Below are positions 1 through 9,771 of a stretch of 64,000 nucleotides of DNA, piece after piece. The translations under genes and the position numbers were made by a program. This DNA is from Richelia sinica FACHB-800 (lineage in GTDB: Bacteria > Cyanobacteriota > Cyanobacteriia > Cyanobacteriales > Nostocaceae). The stretch's first letter is position 1; each line of letters starts with the position of its first letter. The stretch is taken from NCBI RefSeq assembly GCF_014698825.1, contig NZ_JACJTT010000002.1, positions 124,001-188,000 of the forward strand. Reading direction: 5' to 3'. Under the pieces are notes generated by a model, which saw nothing but the letters and a program-made list of their open reading frames with translations, was not told the DNA's origin and did no database searches.

Positions 1-668
1 TCTCTGGCAACTACACCAGCTTCCACGATGATGCGTCTGTCGTAACTAGCAGCACTATCTAAAGCTGCTTCCAATTCTTGACGCGATCGCACTTTGGCAA
101 TTCCCACCGATGAACCTAGATTAGCAGGTTTGACAAAGCAAGGATAGCCCAAGGTAGACTCGATTTCATCACATAGCTTGGGAAAGACACAAGGATTTGA
201 CCATACCTGCGCCCTGGTAATGGCTTTGTATTTGACTTGGGGTAGTCCAGCTTGAGCAAAAGCTGTTTTCATGGCGATTTTATCCATGCCCACAGCAGAA
301 CCCAGTACCCCAGAACCTACAAAGGGAACTTGGTTCAATGTTAATAAACCTTGAATGGTACCATCTTCACCGTTAGGGCCATGGAGAATGGGAAACCAAA
401 CATCAACTTCTGCTGTTTGCGGTGGGAATGTCCACAGATTAGGAGTTTGGGCGGGATTTTGAATAGCTACACCAGTATCTAAAACTTGCTGCGCTACCTC
501 ACCTGCTTGCCAAAATCCATCCTTTTGGATGTAAAAAGGCAGAATTTCGTACTTACTAACATTTTCCTCCCAACTCAAAGCGCGAGCGATCGCCCTGGCC
601 GAACTAATAGAAACTTCATGTTCTCCGGAACGACCCCCAAATAACAAACCCACCCGCAGTTTAGTCAT
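1..668 (-). CDS. ddl: D-alanine--D-alanine ligase, N-terminal part (cut by window edge)
   Basis: Ligates two D-alanines in the cytoplasm to make the dipeptide used in peptidoglycan precursors. About 222 codons are visible; the C-terminal half lies left of the window. The protein starts [20 protein letters not shown], the standard Ddl opening with its GGxSxEHxVS motif, followed by the inter-domain motif [13 protein letters not shown] and the ATP-grasp entry [12 protein letters not shown]. The ATG at 666-668 is the natural start because the conserved motif begins ten residues later. The family call is firm; completeness cannot be judged. Confidence 0.95.
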   Translation of the reverse strand, partial: MTKLRVGLLFGGRSGEHEVSISSARAIARALSWEENVSKYEILPFYIQKDGFWQAGEVAQQVLDTGVAIQNPAQTPNLWTFPPQTAEVDVWFPILHGPNGEDGTIQGLLTLNQVPFVGSGVLGSAVGMDKIAMKTAFAQAGLPQVKYKAITRAQVWSNPCVFPKLCDEIESTLGYPCFVKPANLGSSVGIAKVRSRQELEAALDSAASYDRRIIVEAGVVAR

Positions 669-831
669 CTCCAGTACCTCTACTCACCTATCGCAGATAG
701 CCTATCACAACATCTACATATAGGCACTCAGATTTTGGATTTTGGATTAATAGTACCTATGTATATAGACTTTTTCTCTATCCAACTTTTGCCATCTTTT
801 AAAATTGGTATGAATAGCTAAATTTGGGATT

Positions 832-1476
832 TTATTGACGATTGATCCAAATCCCTCTCATCCCCACAGACTTAGCACCTAAATAGTCATCTTCAATACT
901 ATCGCCAATATGCCAGGCTTCTTCTGGTAAGCAATTGTGTTTACTCAAGGCAATTTTAAAAATCTCTGGATCTGGTTTAGCTGCACGCACTTGCGTAGAA
1001 ATAGTAATAGACTGAAAATATTCTCTTAAACCCAACTTTTGTAAAACCGAATAAAGACGAGAATCAAAATTAGATAAAACCCCTAATTCCACTCCTAATC
1101 GTCGCCAATTCATTAAAGCGAGCAAGACATCAGGATAGACAATCCAAGGTTTTTCTGTTTCAAAATAACTATATAATCGACTAAAGAAAGCCGAAAAATC
1201 AGTAAATTCTGGAAATACACCAGCAGACTCAAAAGTATTGATAGCAATCATCCGCCACCAATCAAACTCACGCTGTCGAATATCCTGATCATCCACATCA
1301 TCAAATATGGGTGGTGGCGCAGCTTTAAAACTTTGACTAAAACTTTGATTTAATATTTCTGCATTTACCAAAACACCAAATTCTTTGGCAATTTGACTAT
1401 AAATTTCACCCACACTACCCTTAACACCAAAAAGTGTACCTACCGCATCTAAAAAAATAACTTTTGGTTTTTCCAT
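832..1476 (-). CDS. HAD-superfamily (subfamily IA, REG-2-like) hydrolase
   Basis: A haloacid-dehalogenase-fold phosphatase of about 214 residues; the substrate is not predictable. All four HAD motifs are visible: the nucleophile motif FLDAVGTLFG near the N terminus, the Ser/Asn motif GVLSNFD, the lysine motif KPDPEIF, and the acidic motif HIGDSIEDDYLGA. In motif I the second acid is replaced (DAVGT rather than DxDGT), as is common in the REG-2-like group. The ATG at 1474-1476 (MEKPKVIFLD) is preferred to a longer form 11 codons upstream, because the fold starts here. It is divergent from the efflux genes and separate from ddl. Confidence 0.85.
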   Translation of the reverse strand: MEKPKVIFLDAVGTLFGVKGSVGEIYSQIAKEFGVLVNAEILNQSFSQSFKAAPPPIFDDVDDQDIRQREFDWWRMIAINTFESAGVFPEFTDFSAFFSRLYSYFETEKPWIVYPDVLLALMNWRRLGVELGVLSNFDSRLYSVLQKLGLREYFQSITISTQVRAAKPDPEIFKIALSKHNCLPEEAWHIGDSIEDDYLGAKSVGMRGIWINRQ

Positions 1477-1789
1477 AATTCTGACAGCAAAGTTAAAACA
1501 TGAACGCAAAAATCGAATAAAAAAATTGATATTTAATCCGACAATATCAGCCTAAATATCAAGACTTTGGCTGGTAGATTGCCACAGACTTATAATTAGG
1601 CAAAATATGCTGGCAAATTGCAAAATTTAACTTTTGATAGATTGTCAAACAAGATAAAACCTGTATATTTGAATCAAGTAACACACAATTTTATTTTCTA
1701 CCTCATCCTAAAACAGGAAATTTTATCGGACACCCTCATACTTTAATTAATTTCTACTTAATATATTCATCTTTTGCTGTTTTGAAACT
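1477..1789. other. Intergenic region between divergent HAD gene and efflux adaptor
   Basis: 313 AT-rich bases that must hold the promoters of both divergent genes. I see no RNA gene, repeat or clear operator, and no small ORF worth calling. Confidence 0.6.
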
Positions 1790-3127
1790 ATGACATCCCC
1801 CGAACCTCAAACAGATTTTAACGAAGACAATCTACCACCAGAGAATCTCCAACCAGAATTGGTGCCCCCTTCTTCGTCAAAGCGATGGCTACGTTTATCC
1901 TTAGCTGTATTACTGATTATTGGCGGTGGAACGGCTGTGATTTGGAAGTTATTGAGTGCTCAAACCTCTAACCCAGGCACAGCTAATGCTCAACCACCAG
2001 CAGTCAAAGTCAAACTCTCCACAGTAGAGACAGGCACCATAGAAGACAGTTCCGAGTATATAGCCTCCCTAGAATCTAGACGATCAGTGAATCTTCAACC
2101 CAGAGTGCAGGGTCAAGTCACGCAAATCTTTGTCAGATCAGGAGACACAGTAGCATCAGGGGCGGCAATTATGCAAATAGATGCCAGACAGCAGCAAGCA
2201 GCCGTCAGTAGTTTATACGCAGCAGGTCAAGCTACTCAAGCCCAACTAGAAAATGCCCGTGCTACCCTCAAATCTCTGGAAGCAGAGAGATTAGCCAAAG
2301 TAGCAGATGTACAGTTAAATCAACAAGACTACGATCGCTATACTAACTTAGCTGGAGAAGGGGCCGTATCCCGTCAAACCAAGGATATCTATGCTAACAA
2401 GCTAGCTACAGCCAAAGCAGAACTGAGAGCTATCGATGCGCGAATTCAAGCACAGCAAGCCACCATTTCCCAAAACCAAAAATCCCTAGAACAAGCAGAT
2501 GCCAATATTCGGCAGCAACAAGTCCAGCTTCAGTATTACAAAATTACAGCCCCCTTTACGGGCACTGTAGGCGATATTCCTGTGAAAGTTGGGGATTTTG
2601 TCAACAATGGAACCCTATTAGCTACCCTGACCCAAAATCGACCCTTAGATGTGAAAATTCCCGTTCCCTTGGAACGAGGCCCCCAATTAAGGACAGGATT
2701 ACCAGTACAACTCATTAACGCCCAAGGTCAAATCTTGGGCAATAGTAGTATATTTTTCATTTCTCCAAATATTACCAACAACTCCCAATCTATCCTCACA
2801 AAAGCCATTTATAACAACTCCTCTGGTCAATTACGAGCAGACCAATTAATTCGCGCCAAAATCATTTGGAATCAACGCCAAGGAGTCATAGTTCCTACCA
2901 CGGCAGTATCCAGAGTAGCTGGAGAAACCTTTGTGTTTGTCGCTAAAAATGAAAAATCTCCCCAAGGCAATTCCCAATTAGTAGCACATCAAAAAAGAGT
3001 CAAGCTAGGGTCAATTTCAGGCAACAATTATCAAGTTTTGACGGGCTTACAACCGGATGAAAAATTGATTGTTTCTGGCATTCTCAATCTCCGAGATGGA
3101 CTGCCCATAGTTGCGGAATCACAGTAA
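1790..3127 (+). CDS. RND efflux periplasmic adaptor (HlyD/AcrA family)
   Basis: Membrane-fusion subunit, 445 residues, expected to bridge the RND pump downstream to an outer-membrane channel. A cytoplasmic Pro/Glu-rich N terminus (1-30) is followed by one membrane segment (about 33-56), a biotinyl-lipoyl half (PRVQGQVTQIFVRSGDTV), a long Gln/Ala-rich hairpin coiled coil (about 125-235), the second lipoyl half (YKITAPFTGTVGDIPVKVGD) and beta-barrel/MP domains. No lipobox is present, so it is anchored by the N-terminal helix. The pump gene follows after 285 bp. No TolC-type partner is in the window. The drug or metabolite exported is unknown. Confidence 0.93.
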   Translation: MTSPEPQTDFNEDNLPPENLQPELVPPSSSKRWLRLSLAVLLIIGGGTAVIWKLLSAQTSNPGTANAQPPAVKVKLSTVETGTIEDSSEYIASLESRRSVNLQPRVQGQVTQIFVRSGDTVASGAAIMQIDARQQQAAVSSLYAAGQATQAQLENARATLKSLEAERLAKVADVQLNQQDYDRYTNLAGEGAVSRQTKDIYANKLATAKAELRAIDARIQAQQATISQNQKSLEQADANIRQQQVQLQYYKITAPFTGTVGDIPVKVGDFVNNGTLLATLTQNRPLDVKIPVPLERGPQLRTGLPVQLINAQGQILGNSSIFFISPNITNNSQSILTKAIYNNSSGQLRADQLIRAKIIWNQRQGVIVPTTAVSRVAGETFVFVAKNEKSPQGNSQLVAHQKRVKLGSISGNNYQVLTGLQPDEKLIVSGILNLRDGLPIVAESQ

Positions 3128-3265
3128 TGAAAAATTCTGAAGTATAGCTGATGCCAACCTATCAAACTATCAAGATTTGAGCATAAACAAGATTAGTAAA
3201 TCATTGTTCTCATTCAGAAAGTCATAGAGAAAAATTCAATGTATATGAATAAATATCAATTATTT

Positions 3266-3336
3266 TGTAGGGTGTGTTATGCCAAAGGCTAACGCACCGT
3301 CAATGATTGCGGATGCCTTCTCATACCTGCCCTACA
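3266..3336. repeat. Small hairpin-forming dispersed repeat
   Basis: A 71-bp element bounded by TGTAGGG (3266-3272) and CCCTACA (3330-3336). Inside, GGTGTGTTA (3271-3279) faces TAACGCACC (3290-3298), matching 8 of 9. Elements of the type GTAGGGTGNGTTA...TAACGCACC are frequent between genes of filamentous cyanobacteria (general knowledge). It sits between adaptor and pump and could affect readthrough or message stability. Confidence 0.6.
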
Positions 3337-3412
3337 GGAACATTTCTCAACCTAGATTAGATATTTAGCATCGGCTTACTTACATCCTTCCCTTAAACCT
3401 AAAAACTTACAC

Positions 3413-6400
3413 ATGTTTGTTGATTTTTTTATTAAGCGACCTGTATTTACAAGTGTCTGCGCTATCCTGATTCTCTTGGTAGGGGCAATTAGTATTCCTA
3501 CTCTACCTACCGCCCAATATCCAGAAATTAGTCCTACACAAATTATTGTTAATTCTAACTACATTGGTGCCAGTGCAGAAGTTGTTGAAAGTACAGTAAC
3601 AACAGTCTTAGAACGACAAATTAACGGTGTGGAAGGCATGAAATACATGACTTCCAGCAGTAGTAATGATGGTAGTAGTATCATTACCATTACTTTTGAT
3701 TCATCACGAGATAAAGATATTGCCGCCGTTGATGTTCAAAACCGTGTTGCCCTTGCTGAACCACAATTACCAGAAGCGGTTAAACAAACGGGTGTTTCTG
3801 TTAGTAAGCAATCAAATAATATCCTCTTGGCGATGGGTTTGTATAGTGAAAACCAAGAGTTCGATAATGTTTTCTTAAGTAACTATGCAGATTTATATAT
3901 CCTAGATGCCCTCAAACGCATTAACGGGGTGAGTGAAGCGCGGATTTTTGGTGAACGTCGTTATGCCATGCGTCTGTGGCTAGACCCCAATAAACTGGCT
4001 AGTCGTAACTTAACAGCGGATGATGTAATTGATGCCCTGAACGAACAAAACTTACAGGTGGGTGCTGGACAAATTGGACAACCACCAGCGACTGATGGTC
4101 AGATGTATCAAATCGACCTGAGAGCCATAAGTAGGCTTGTAGAACCGACGGAGTTCGACAATATAGTCGTCAAGACCAATGCCGATGGTAGTTTAATCAA
4201 ATTAAAAGATGTTGGCAGAGCAGAATTAGGTGCTCAAAACTATAACTCTTTTCTGCGTTTCAAAGGCAAAGAAGGTGTGGGTGTGGGTATCTTTCCGACA
4301 CCAGGAAGTAATGTGTTAGATGTTGCCAAAGCAGTGAAAGCAGAAATGGCGCAGTTAGCTCAACGCTTTCCTCCCGGTATGCAATATCAAGTGGCATTTG
4401 ATACTACTCTATTTGTGGAGGCATCCTTATTTGAAGTCGTCAAAACATTATTAGAAGCGATCGCATTAGTTGTTATTGTTATTTTTATCTTCCTCCAAGA
4501 TTGGCGTACTACTTTAATTCCCGTCATTGTTATTCCCCTCACCTTGGTGGGAACTTTTGCCTTTGTTAAGGTTTTCAACTTCTCCATTAATACCCTCACC
4601 ATGTTTGGGTTAACCCTAGCCACCGGGTTAGTTGTCGATGACGCAATTATTGTGGTGGAAAACATCTCCCGCTTAATTGAAGATGAGGGCATGTCACCCC
4701 GCAAAGCTGCCTCTGAATCAATGCAGGAGTTATTCGGAGCCGTCATAGCCACATCCCTAGTATTAATGGCTGTATTTGTCCCTGTTGCCTTCTTCCCCGG
4801 TTCCACAGGACAAATTTATAAACAATTCGCCCTCACCATTGCTTTCTCTATTGCTATTTCCACCTTCCTAGCCATTACCCTCACCCCTTCCCTCTCCGCC
4901 TTACTCCTACGTCAAGGACAACGACCTCACGGTTGGCTAGGTTGGGTATTTGACCAAGTTAACCGTTGTATTGATTGGCTGCGTCGAAATTACGAACAAA
5001 GCCTGTTTTGGTTAAGTAAACTCAAAATACTCGTTATTACCCTGTTTGTGGCTTCCCTATTGGGTACAGGTTGGCTGTATTTACACGTTCCTACCTCCTT
5101 TGTGCCTGAAGAAGACCAAGGTTATTTTATTACCATCATTCAAGGGCCAGAGGGGTCTTCTATCAAATACACCAGCCAAGTCATGAGTCAGGTGGAAAAA
5201 GAAATTCTCAAATTGCCGGAAGTTGTGGGAACTTTTGCCATTGGTGGTTTTAGTTTTAGCGGCAATACGGCTAATAATGGTGTCATCTTTACCACCCTTA
5301 AACCTTGGCAAGAAAGACATGAACCTGACCAGTCAGTTTTTGCCATTATCGGTAAATTAAGACAAACCTTCTCTAACATTACCGAAGCTAGGGTCATCCC
5401 TGTCAACCCACCTACCATTCGGGGCTTGGGCAGCTTTAGCGGTTTCCAATTCCAACTCCAAGACCGTGCAGGTACTGATAGCCTCAATGCCATGCTAGGA
5501 ATAGTTGGTCAATTCATGCAGAAGGGAAATCAAACCCCAGGACTGCAAGCAGTATTTAGTACCTTTACAGCCAATACACCGCAAATCTTAATTGAAGTAG
5601 ACCGGAATAAAGCCAAAGCATTACAGGTTCCCATTGACGATATCTTTAAAACTCTACAAAGTTATTTAGGTTCCAGATATGTCAATGACTTTAATTACAT
5701 GTCGCGGACTTATCGAGTTTATGTGCAAGCAGATGCTCAGTTTCGCTCCAACCCAGAAGATATAAACCGTTTATATGTGCGGTCAGAAAATGAACAAATG
5801 ATTCCCTTGAGTAGTTTAGTGAAACTCACCTCCACCACAGGAGCGCAAACTATTAACCATTTCAACTTATTTCGTTCCATTGAAATTAACGGTTCTGCTG
5901 CTCCTGGTTATAGCTCTGGTCAAGCTAGCGGTGCTATGGAAAAACTCGCTGCGGAAATCTTACCCCAAAGTATGGGTTATGAATGGGCTGGTATTGTCGC
6001 GGAAGAAAAACAATCAGGTGGTCAAGCACCATTAATTTTCGGATTAGGATTACTATTTGTATTTTTGGTATTAGCGGCTCAATATGAAAACTACTTTGAC
6101 CCCTTAATCATCATGTTTTCAGTTCCCTTAGCGATTTTAGGTGCACTTTTAGCCCAATCATTACGGGGTTTAAACAACGATGTATTCTGCCAAGTGGGGT
6201 TAGTAATGTTGATTGGTTTAGCCAGTAAAAACGCGATTTTGATTGTAGAGTTTGCCAACCAACTACAGGAAAGAGGTTTGCCCATGACGAAAGCTGTCAT
6301 TCAAGCAGCCCAAGAACGCCTCCGACCAATTCTCATGACATCTTTATCCTTTATTTTTGGTATTTGGCCCTTAGTAAATCCTGAAGGTGCAGGTGCAGCA

Positions 6401-6526
6401 AGCCGGGAATCACTCGGAACAGCGATCGCTGGAGGAATGATTGTCTCTACTGTGTTAAGTTTGTTTGTAGTCCCCATTTTATACATTGTGGTTGGCAAAT
6501 TCCGCCCCAGACTAAAACAAGATTAA
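3413..6526 (+). CDS. RND multidrug efflux pump, inner-membrane transporter (AcrB/HAE1 family)
   Basis: Proton-driven inner-membrane pump of 1037 residues, the normal length for the hydrophobe/amphiphile exporter family. It opens MFVDFFIKRPVFTSV, the canonical AcrB-type N terminus, then has two large periplasmic loops and 12 predicted membrane helices in two halves. The proton-relay motif GLVVDDAIIVVENI is intact, with the paired aspartates at residues 409-410, and the second-half motif GLASKNAILIVEFA is also present. It lies 285 bp after its adaptor, with a small hairpin repeat between them. A cyclase-like gene follows after 34 bp, which suggests co-transcription. Substrate unknown. Confidence 0.95.
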   Translation: MFVDFFIKRPVFTSVCAILILLVGAISIPTLPTAQYPEISPTQIIVNSNYIGASAEVVESTVTTVLERQINGVEGMKYMTSSSSNDGSSIITITFDSSRDKDIAAVDVQNRVALAEPQLPEAVKQTGVSVSKQSNNILLAMGLYSENQEFDNVFLSNYADLYILDALKRINGVSEARIFGERRYAMRLWLDPNKLASRNLTADDVIDALNEQNLQVGAGQIGQPPATDGQMYQIDLRAISRLVEPTEFDNIVVKTNADGSLIKLKDVGRAELGAQNYNSFLRFKGKEGVGVGIFPTPGSNVLDVAKAVKAEMAQLAQRFPPGMQYQVAFDTTLFVEASLFEVVKTLLEAIALVVIVIFIFLQDWRTTLIPVIVIPLTLVGTFAFVKVFNFSINTLTMFGLTLATGLVVDDAIIVVENISRLIEDEGMSPRKAASESMQELFGAVIATSLVLMAVFVPVAFFPGSTGQIYKQFALTIAFSIAISTFLAITLTPSLSALLLRQGQRPHGWLGWVFDQVNRCIDWLRRNYEQSLFWLSKLKILVITLFVASLLGTGWLYLHVPTSFVPEEDQGYFITIIQGPEGSSIKYTSQVMSQVEKEILKLPEVVGTFAIGGFSFSGNTANNGVIFTTLKPWQERHEPDQSVFAIIGKLRQTFSNITEARVIPVNPPTIRGLGSFSGFQFQLQDRAGTDSLNAMLGIVGQFMQKGNQTPGLQAVFSTFTANTPQILIEVDRNKAKALQVPIDDIFKTLQSYLGSRYVNDFNYMSRTYRVYVQADAQFRSNPEDINRLYVRSENEQMIPLSSLVKLTSTTGAQTINHFNLFRSIEINGSAAPGYSSGQASGAMEKLAAEILPQSMGYEWAGIVAEEKQSGGQAPLIFGLGLLFVFLVLAAQYENYFDPLIIMFSVPLAILGALLAQSLRGLNNDVFCQVGLVMLIGLASKNAILIVEFANQLQERGLPMTKAVIQAAQERLRPILMTSLSFIFGIWPLVNPEGAGAASRESLGTAIAGGMIVSTVLSLFVVPILYIVVGKFRPRLKQD

Positions 6527-6560
6527 TACCATTTTGATTTGATTACCTTTACTTGATGAA

Positions 6561-7811
6561 ATGAACAGATTATTTAATCATCAACTTTATTCACCTGCCC
6601 TATTTGATCAAGCCCAAGATATTATTGGTTGTTTACCAATTAAATTAATTCAACAATGGGAAGAAAGCAAAAAAACACCACAAACAGCCTTTGAATTACT
6701 AGAAGATTATAAATTCACAGGTTATAGCGTATCCTCAGATTCTGCGGGACTAACTAAACTGACTCAGCAACAAGGCTTAATCAAAGTTTTGGCAATGATT
6801 AACCAAAGTAAGGAAATTGTATATAGTTTTGGTGCTGCCATTGGTGGAGAGGGAATTGGTGTTTGGACTGCTGATAATACTCAAATGCTCTATCCCAGTT
6901 CTCTGAGTGCTGAAAGGCTTGTATCAGCCATGATGACAATCCAACGAGAAATGAATAAAAATTGCCAAATCAAAATAGGAATGGGCGCTCACTATGGGGA
7001 TTTTTATCTGATTAATGGTGGTTTATATGGATTAGAAGCAGATGTAATTGAAGATATTACTGAAAATGAAACTGAAGGTGACGAAATAGTTATTAGTCAA
7101 AGTATATATGAACTTTTGCCAAGAAATCATGATTTTAAAATTGTGCAGAAAACTCATACTCAAACGCCAATAGGTCATATTTTTCGAGTATTAGACGGGC
7201 CAGTTTTAACTGATATTTTGCCAAAAGAGAGAAAATACCCTATTCCCTATTCTGACGAGTTTTACTATGAATTATTAGCATATAGTAATAGATGGCATGA
7301 TCCTCAATTAGAACGACAGTTGACAGATAAATTTACCCAAAACAAAGCAGTAGTGTTAATTGAGAGGGAAAGTCATCATAGTGAAATCCATGAAACTGCT
7401 ATGTTGATGAATTTATCTCGCTCTCTAATACTCAAAGAAATAGGAATTAATCTTCTAGCTGAAAATCAGGGACAGGAAATTAATGTTGTCGGTTCATCAG
7501 GAATATATGTATTTGATCAAGCCCAATTCGCAATCGATTTCGCCAAAAAATTTAGGCAAGAATTAGCAGTAAAAGAGTATAGATGTCGGATTGGTATTGA
7601 TGTGGGATTAGTTGTAATTTGTGATTCACCTACGGGTGGTAAACAAATTGCGGGAATGCCTATCAACATTGCTTCTAAAATGGCTCAAGACAAAGGTGAA
7701 TTTGGTAATTTATATTTAAGTCAAAATGTGAAAGAACTAGTAAATATTAATCAATGTAAAGAAATTAAATATACTGTTTCTGGTATAGGAATTACTGCTT
7801 ACATCTTGTAA
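6561..7811 (+). CDS. Protein with two degenerate class III nucleotide-cyclase-like domains
   Basis: 416 residues, no membrane segment. Residues about 50-210 look like a class III adenylate/guanylate cyclase homology domain: SSDSAGLTKLT resembles the first metal-aspartate motif, then FGAAIGGEGIGVW, IGMGAHYGD and EIVISQSIYELL follow the fold. The place of the second metal aspartate (GDG in active enzymes) reads GGEG, so catalysis is doubtful. Residues about 300-410 show a second, weaker copy (IGIDVGLVVI, GMPINIASKMAQ, GNLYLSQNVKEL). It begins 34 bp after the RND pump stop and is probably in the same transcript. A regulatory or sensor role is inference. Confidence 0.6.
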   Translation: MNRLFNHQLYSPALFDQAQDIIGCLPIKLIQQWEESKKTPQTAFELLEDYKFTGYSVSSDSAGLTKLTQQQGLIKVLAMINQSKEIVYSFGAAIGGEGIGVWTADNTQMLYPSSLSAERLVSAMMTIQREMNKNCQIKIGMGAHYGDFYLINGGLYGLEADVIEDITENETEGDEIVISQSIYELLPRNHDFKIVQKTHTQTPIGHIFRVLDGPVLTDILPKERKYPIPYSDEFYYELLAYSNRWHDPQLERQLTDKFTQNKAVVLIERESHHSEIHETAMLMNLSRSLILKEIGINLLAENQGQEINVVGSSGIYVFDQAQFAIDFAKKFRQELAVKEYRCRIGIDVGLVVICDSPTGGKQIAGMPINIASKMAQDKGEFGNLYLSQNVKELVNINQCKEIKYTVSGIGITAYIL

Positions 7812-7841
7812 AACAAATCCATATATATCAGGTGACACTAT

Positions 7842-7908
7842 GGCTAACGCCACGCTCCGCGTTAGCGTAGCTTTCGCTTTAGCGATACGACTGCGCTCAG
7901 TGCATCGC
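7842..7908. repeat. Intergenic hairpin-rich repeat
   Basis: GCTAACGCCACGC and its approximate complement GCGTTAGC pair across a few bases, followed by GCTTTAGCGATAC. This is the low-complexity 'gctaacgc/gcgttagc' repeat common between genes in Nostocales genomes. A similar fragment lies near 33250-33280. Confidence 0.5.
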
Positions 7909-7909
7909 A

Positions 7910-8000
7910 GGTAACAGGTGACAGGTAACAGTGCTAAAAGCTTTTGGGTATCTTATTTTTAGCTGTAGTTAATGTCCTAACTACCTTGTCTACGGTTATA
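7910..8000 (+). repeat. TATAGC-type dispersed repeat, copy A
   Basis: Copy A of a repeat seen three times in this window (also 20096-20173 and 24271-24361, the last inverted). Shared core in order: GTGCTAAAAG, TTTGGGTATCT, TTTTAGCTGTAGTTAATGTCC, CTACGGTTATA. The left end is replaced by a short GGTAACAGGTGACA tandem. No ORF inside. Confidence 0.75.
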
Positions 8001-8105
8001 TTTGTCTGTTTTTTTCCTGCGTCTCTACACTAAAACATCCATAAAAAATAATGGATGAATTACTAGATTAGAATTACTAAATTATGAGATGCACCCCATG
8101 AATAT

Positions 8106-9737
8106 TTACATCAAACTTGTTACTAACTTTAACCCGAACTCTGTCTCAAATTCTCCCTTCTTGAAATCTAAACTCCACAGTTCTAAAGCACATTCATCTC
8201 CCACACGAGTGGGGAAAATCAACAATCTAAATTCCCGAAGATGAGGGAAAAATTCACACTGCACACGAGACACAGCCCCTATTTGCCGTCTATCTAAAGC
8301 TACTGCTAACCTGAGAATGGCGCTGAGTTGGCTGACCATTTGACGGTGCTGCTTGTGCAATAAATTGCGGTAATTTTCGTGCTTTTTCTTGGGTGGAGAT
8401 TTGCGGTGATAACGGGCTAAGTTGGCAATGATTTCGATTTCCGTTTCGTTGTAACCAAGCAACTCACTATGACGAATTAAATAATAGGAATGCTTGTGAT
8501 GTGCTGAATGGCTGACGTAGTGACCACAATTATGTAATATGGCAGCAGCCCAGAGTAATTCCCGTTCCTGTTCACCCCAATAGTGGAGAGTACCTTTGGT
8601 TTGGTCAAATAAACTGAGGGCAAAGGCAGCGACGCGATCGCTATACTCTAGGTTAATCTCATATTTTTTGGCAACTTTCAGCACACTGCGTTGACGAATT
8701 GAACTTTGAAATCGCAGTCTGTCGTCAATATAGCCATGGGTGAGCATCCAGTCTACAATGATTCCTTCCCGTAAGGAACGCTCACAGACTGTTAAGGATT
8801 CCACCCCTAATAGGGTCATTGCTTCCTGTAAAATCACTGCACCTGCGAGAATCACCTCTGAGCGTTTTTCTGGCATTCCGGGAATGGTAGCACGTTCAGC
8901 ATTGGTCATCCGTCGTAATCGGTCCACCCAACTCCGTAAATCCTTTAAAGTGAATTGATAGCCATTGAGGGTGGAAGGAATATAACCTAATGTTTCCCTG
9001 GCCTGAATCATGGCTAAGGTTTCAATCGTTCCAGATGTGCCCACCAATTTGGGGGATTCACCAAACTGAACATTATTGAGCACCTCTTCCACCGACCTTT
9101 CCAGCATCCCCCGTGCATAAGCTTGCAGGTATTGCAACTCGATGCTGGTGATGGGGTCAGATTTAATTAATTCCCCAGTCAGTCGGACTGCACCGACTTT
9201 GGTACTAGTGAGGCTGCGGGGTTCTTGACTGTCACCTAAAATGATTTCTGTGGAACCACCACCAATATCAATGATGATGTGGGGTTGGTGATTGAATTCC
9301 ATCCCAGACAAGACACCAAGGTAAATGCGTCGCGCTTCTTCTTGTCCAGAAATTAAATCAATACATAAACCGATTTCTTCTTCTACCCGGTGTAAGAAAT
9401 CTTTACCATTGGGTGCTTCCCGCACAGCACTAGTGGCAACGGCAATGATACTATCTGCATCCTGGGTTTTCGCTAATTCTTGAAATCGGCGTAAGCAAGC
9501 GATCGCTCTTTGCATGACCTCTGCTTTCAATTCCCCAGTCACTAGATCGCGATCGCCCAATCTAACAGTTTCCTTTTCTCTGGCAATGATACTAAAAGAT
9601 GGCAACGTCGGTTCAATCCGGACAATTACCATGTGTAGGGAATTAGTACCAATATCAATCGCAGCAATAATTCGGCTTTGCTTCACTGGTGGACTCGGTG
9701 AACTCTTCCAGTTAGCTGAAACTAAATTCAGTCCCAT
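8106..9737 (-). CDS. ppx: Exopolyphosphatase / pppGpp phosphohydrolase (Ppx/GppA family)
   Basis: Hydrolyses terminal phosphate of polyphosphate or the pentaphosphate alarmone; 543 residues, cytoplasmic. The ASKHA-type nucleotide-binding half starts at IAAIDIGTNSLHMVIV (about residue 25) and includes the second phosphate motif IIIDIGGGSTEIILGD. The C-terminal half (about 330-520) is an HD-like domain with HNCGHYVS and HHKHSYYLI. The length matches the long two-domain Ppx form. It is followed 34 bp downstream on the complementary strand side by no further gene of the operon; nadK lies just upstream on the same strand, 34 bp from its start. Which substrate dominates cannot be told from sequence. 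Confidence 0.93.
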   Translation of the reverse strand: MGLNLVSANWKSSPSPPVKQSRIIAAIDIGTNSLHMVIVRIEPTLPSFSIIAREKETVRLGDRDLVTGELKAEVMQRAIACLRRFQELAKTQDADSIIAVATSAVREAPNGKDFLHRVEEEIGLCIDLISGQEEARRIYLGVLSGMEFNHQPHIIIDIGGGSTEIILGDSQEPRSLTSTKVGAVRLTGELIKSDPITSIELQYLQAYARGMLERSVEEVLNNVQFGESPKLVGTSGTIETLAMIQARETLGYIPSTLNGYQFTLKDLRSWVDRLRRMTNAERATIPGMPEKRSEVILAGAVILQEAMTLLGVESLTVCERSLREGIIVDWMLTHGYIDDRLRFQSSIRQRSVLKVAKKYEINLEYSDRVAAFALSLFDQTKGTLHYWGEQERELLWAAAILHNCGHYVSHSAHHKHSYYLIRHSELLGYNETEIEIIANLARYHRKSPPKKKHENYRNLLHKQHRQMVSQLSAILRLAVALDRRQIGAVSRVQCEFFPHLREFRLLIFPTRVGDECALELWSLDFKKGEFETEFGLKLVTSLM

Positions 9738-9771
9738 ATAATCACCACTGACAAACGACCACTAACTTACA

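Noticed and set aside
4387-4806. 139-residue ORF antisense to the RND pump
   Set aside because: Shadow of the pump's coding sequence; low-complexity Thr/Asn translation.
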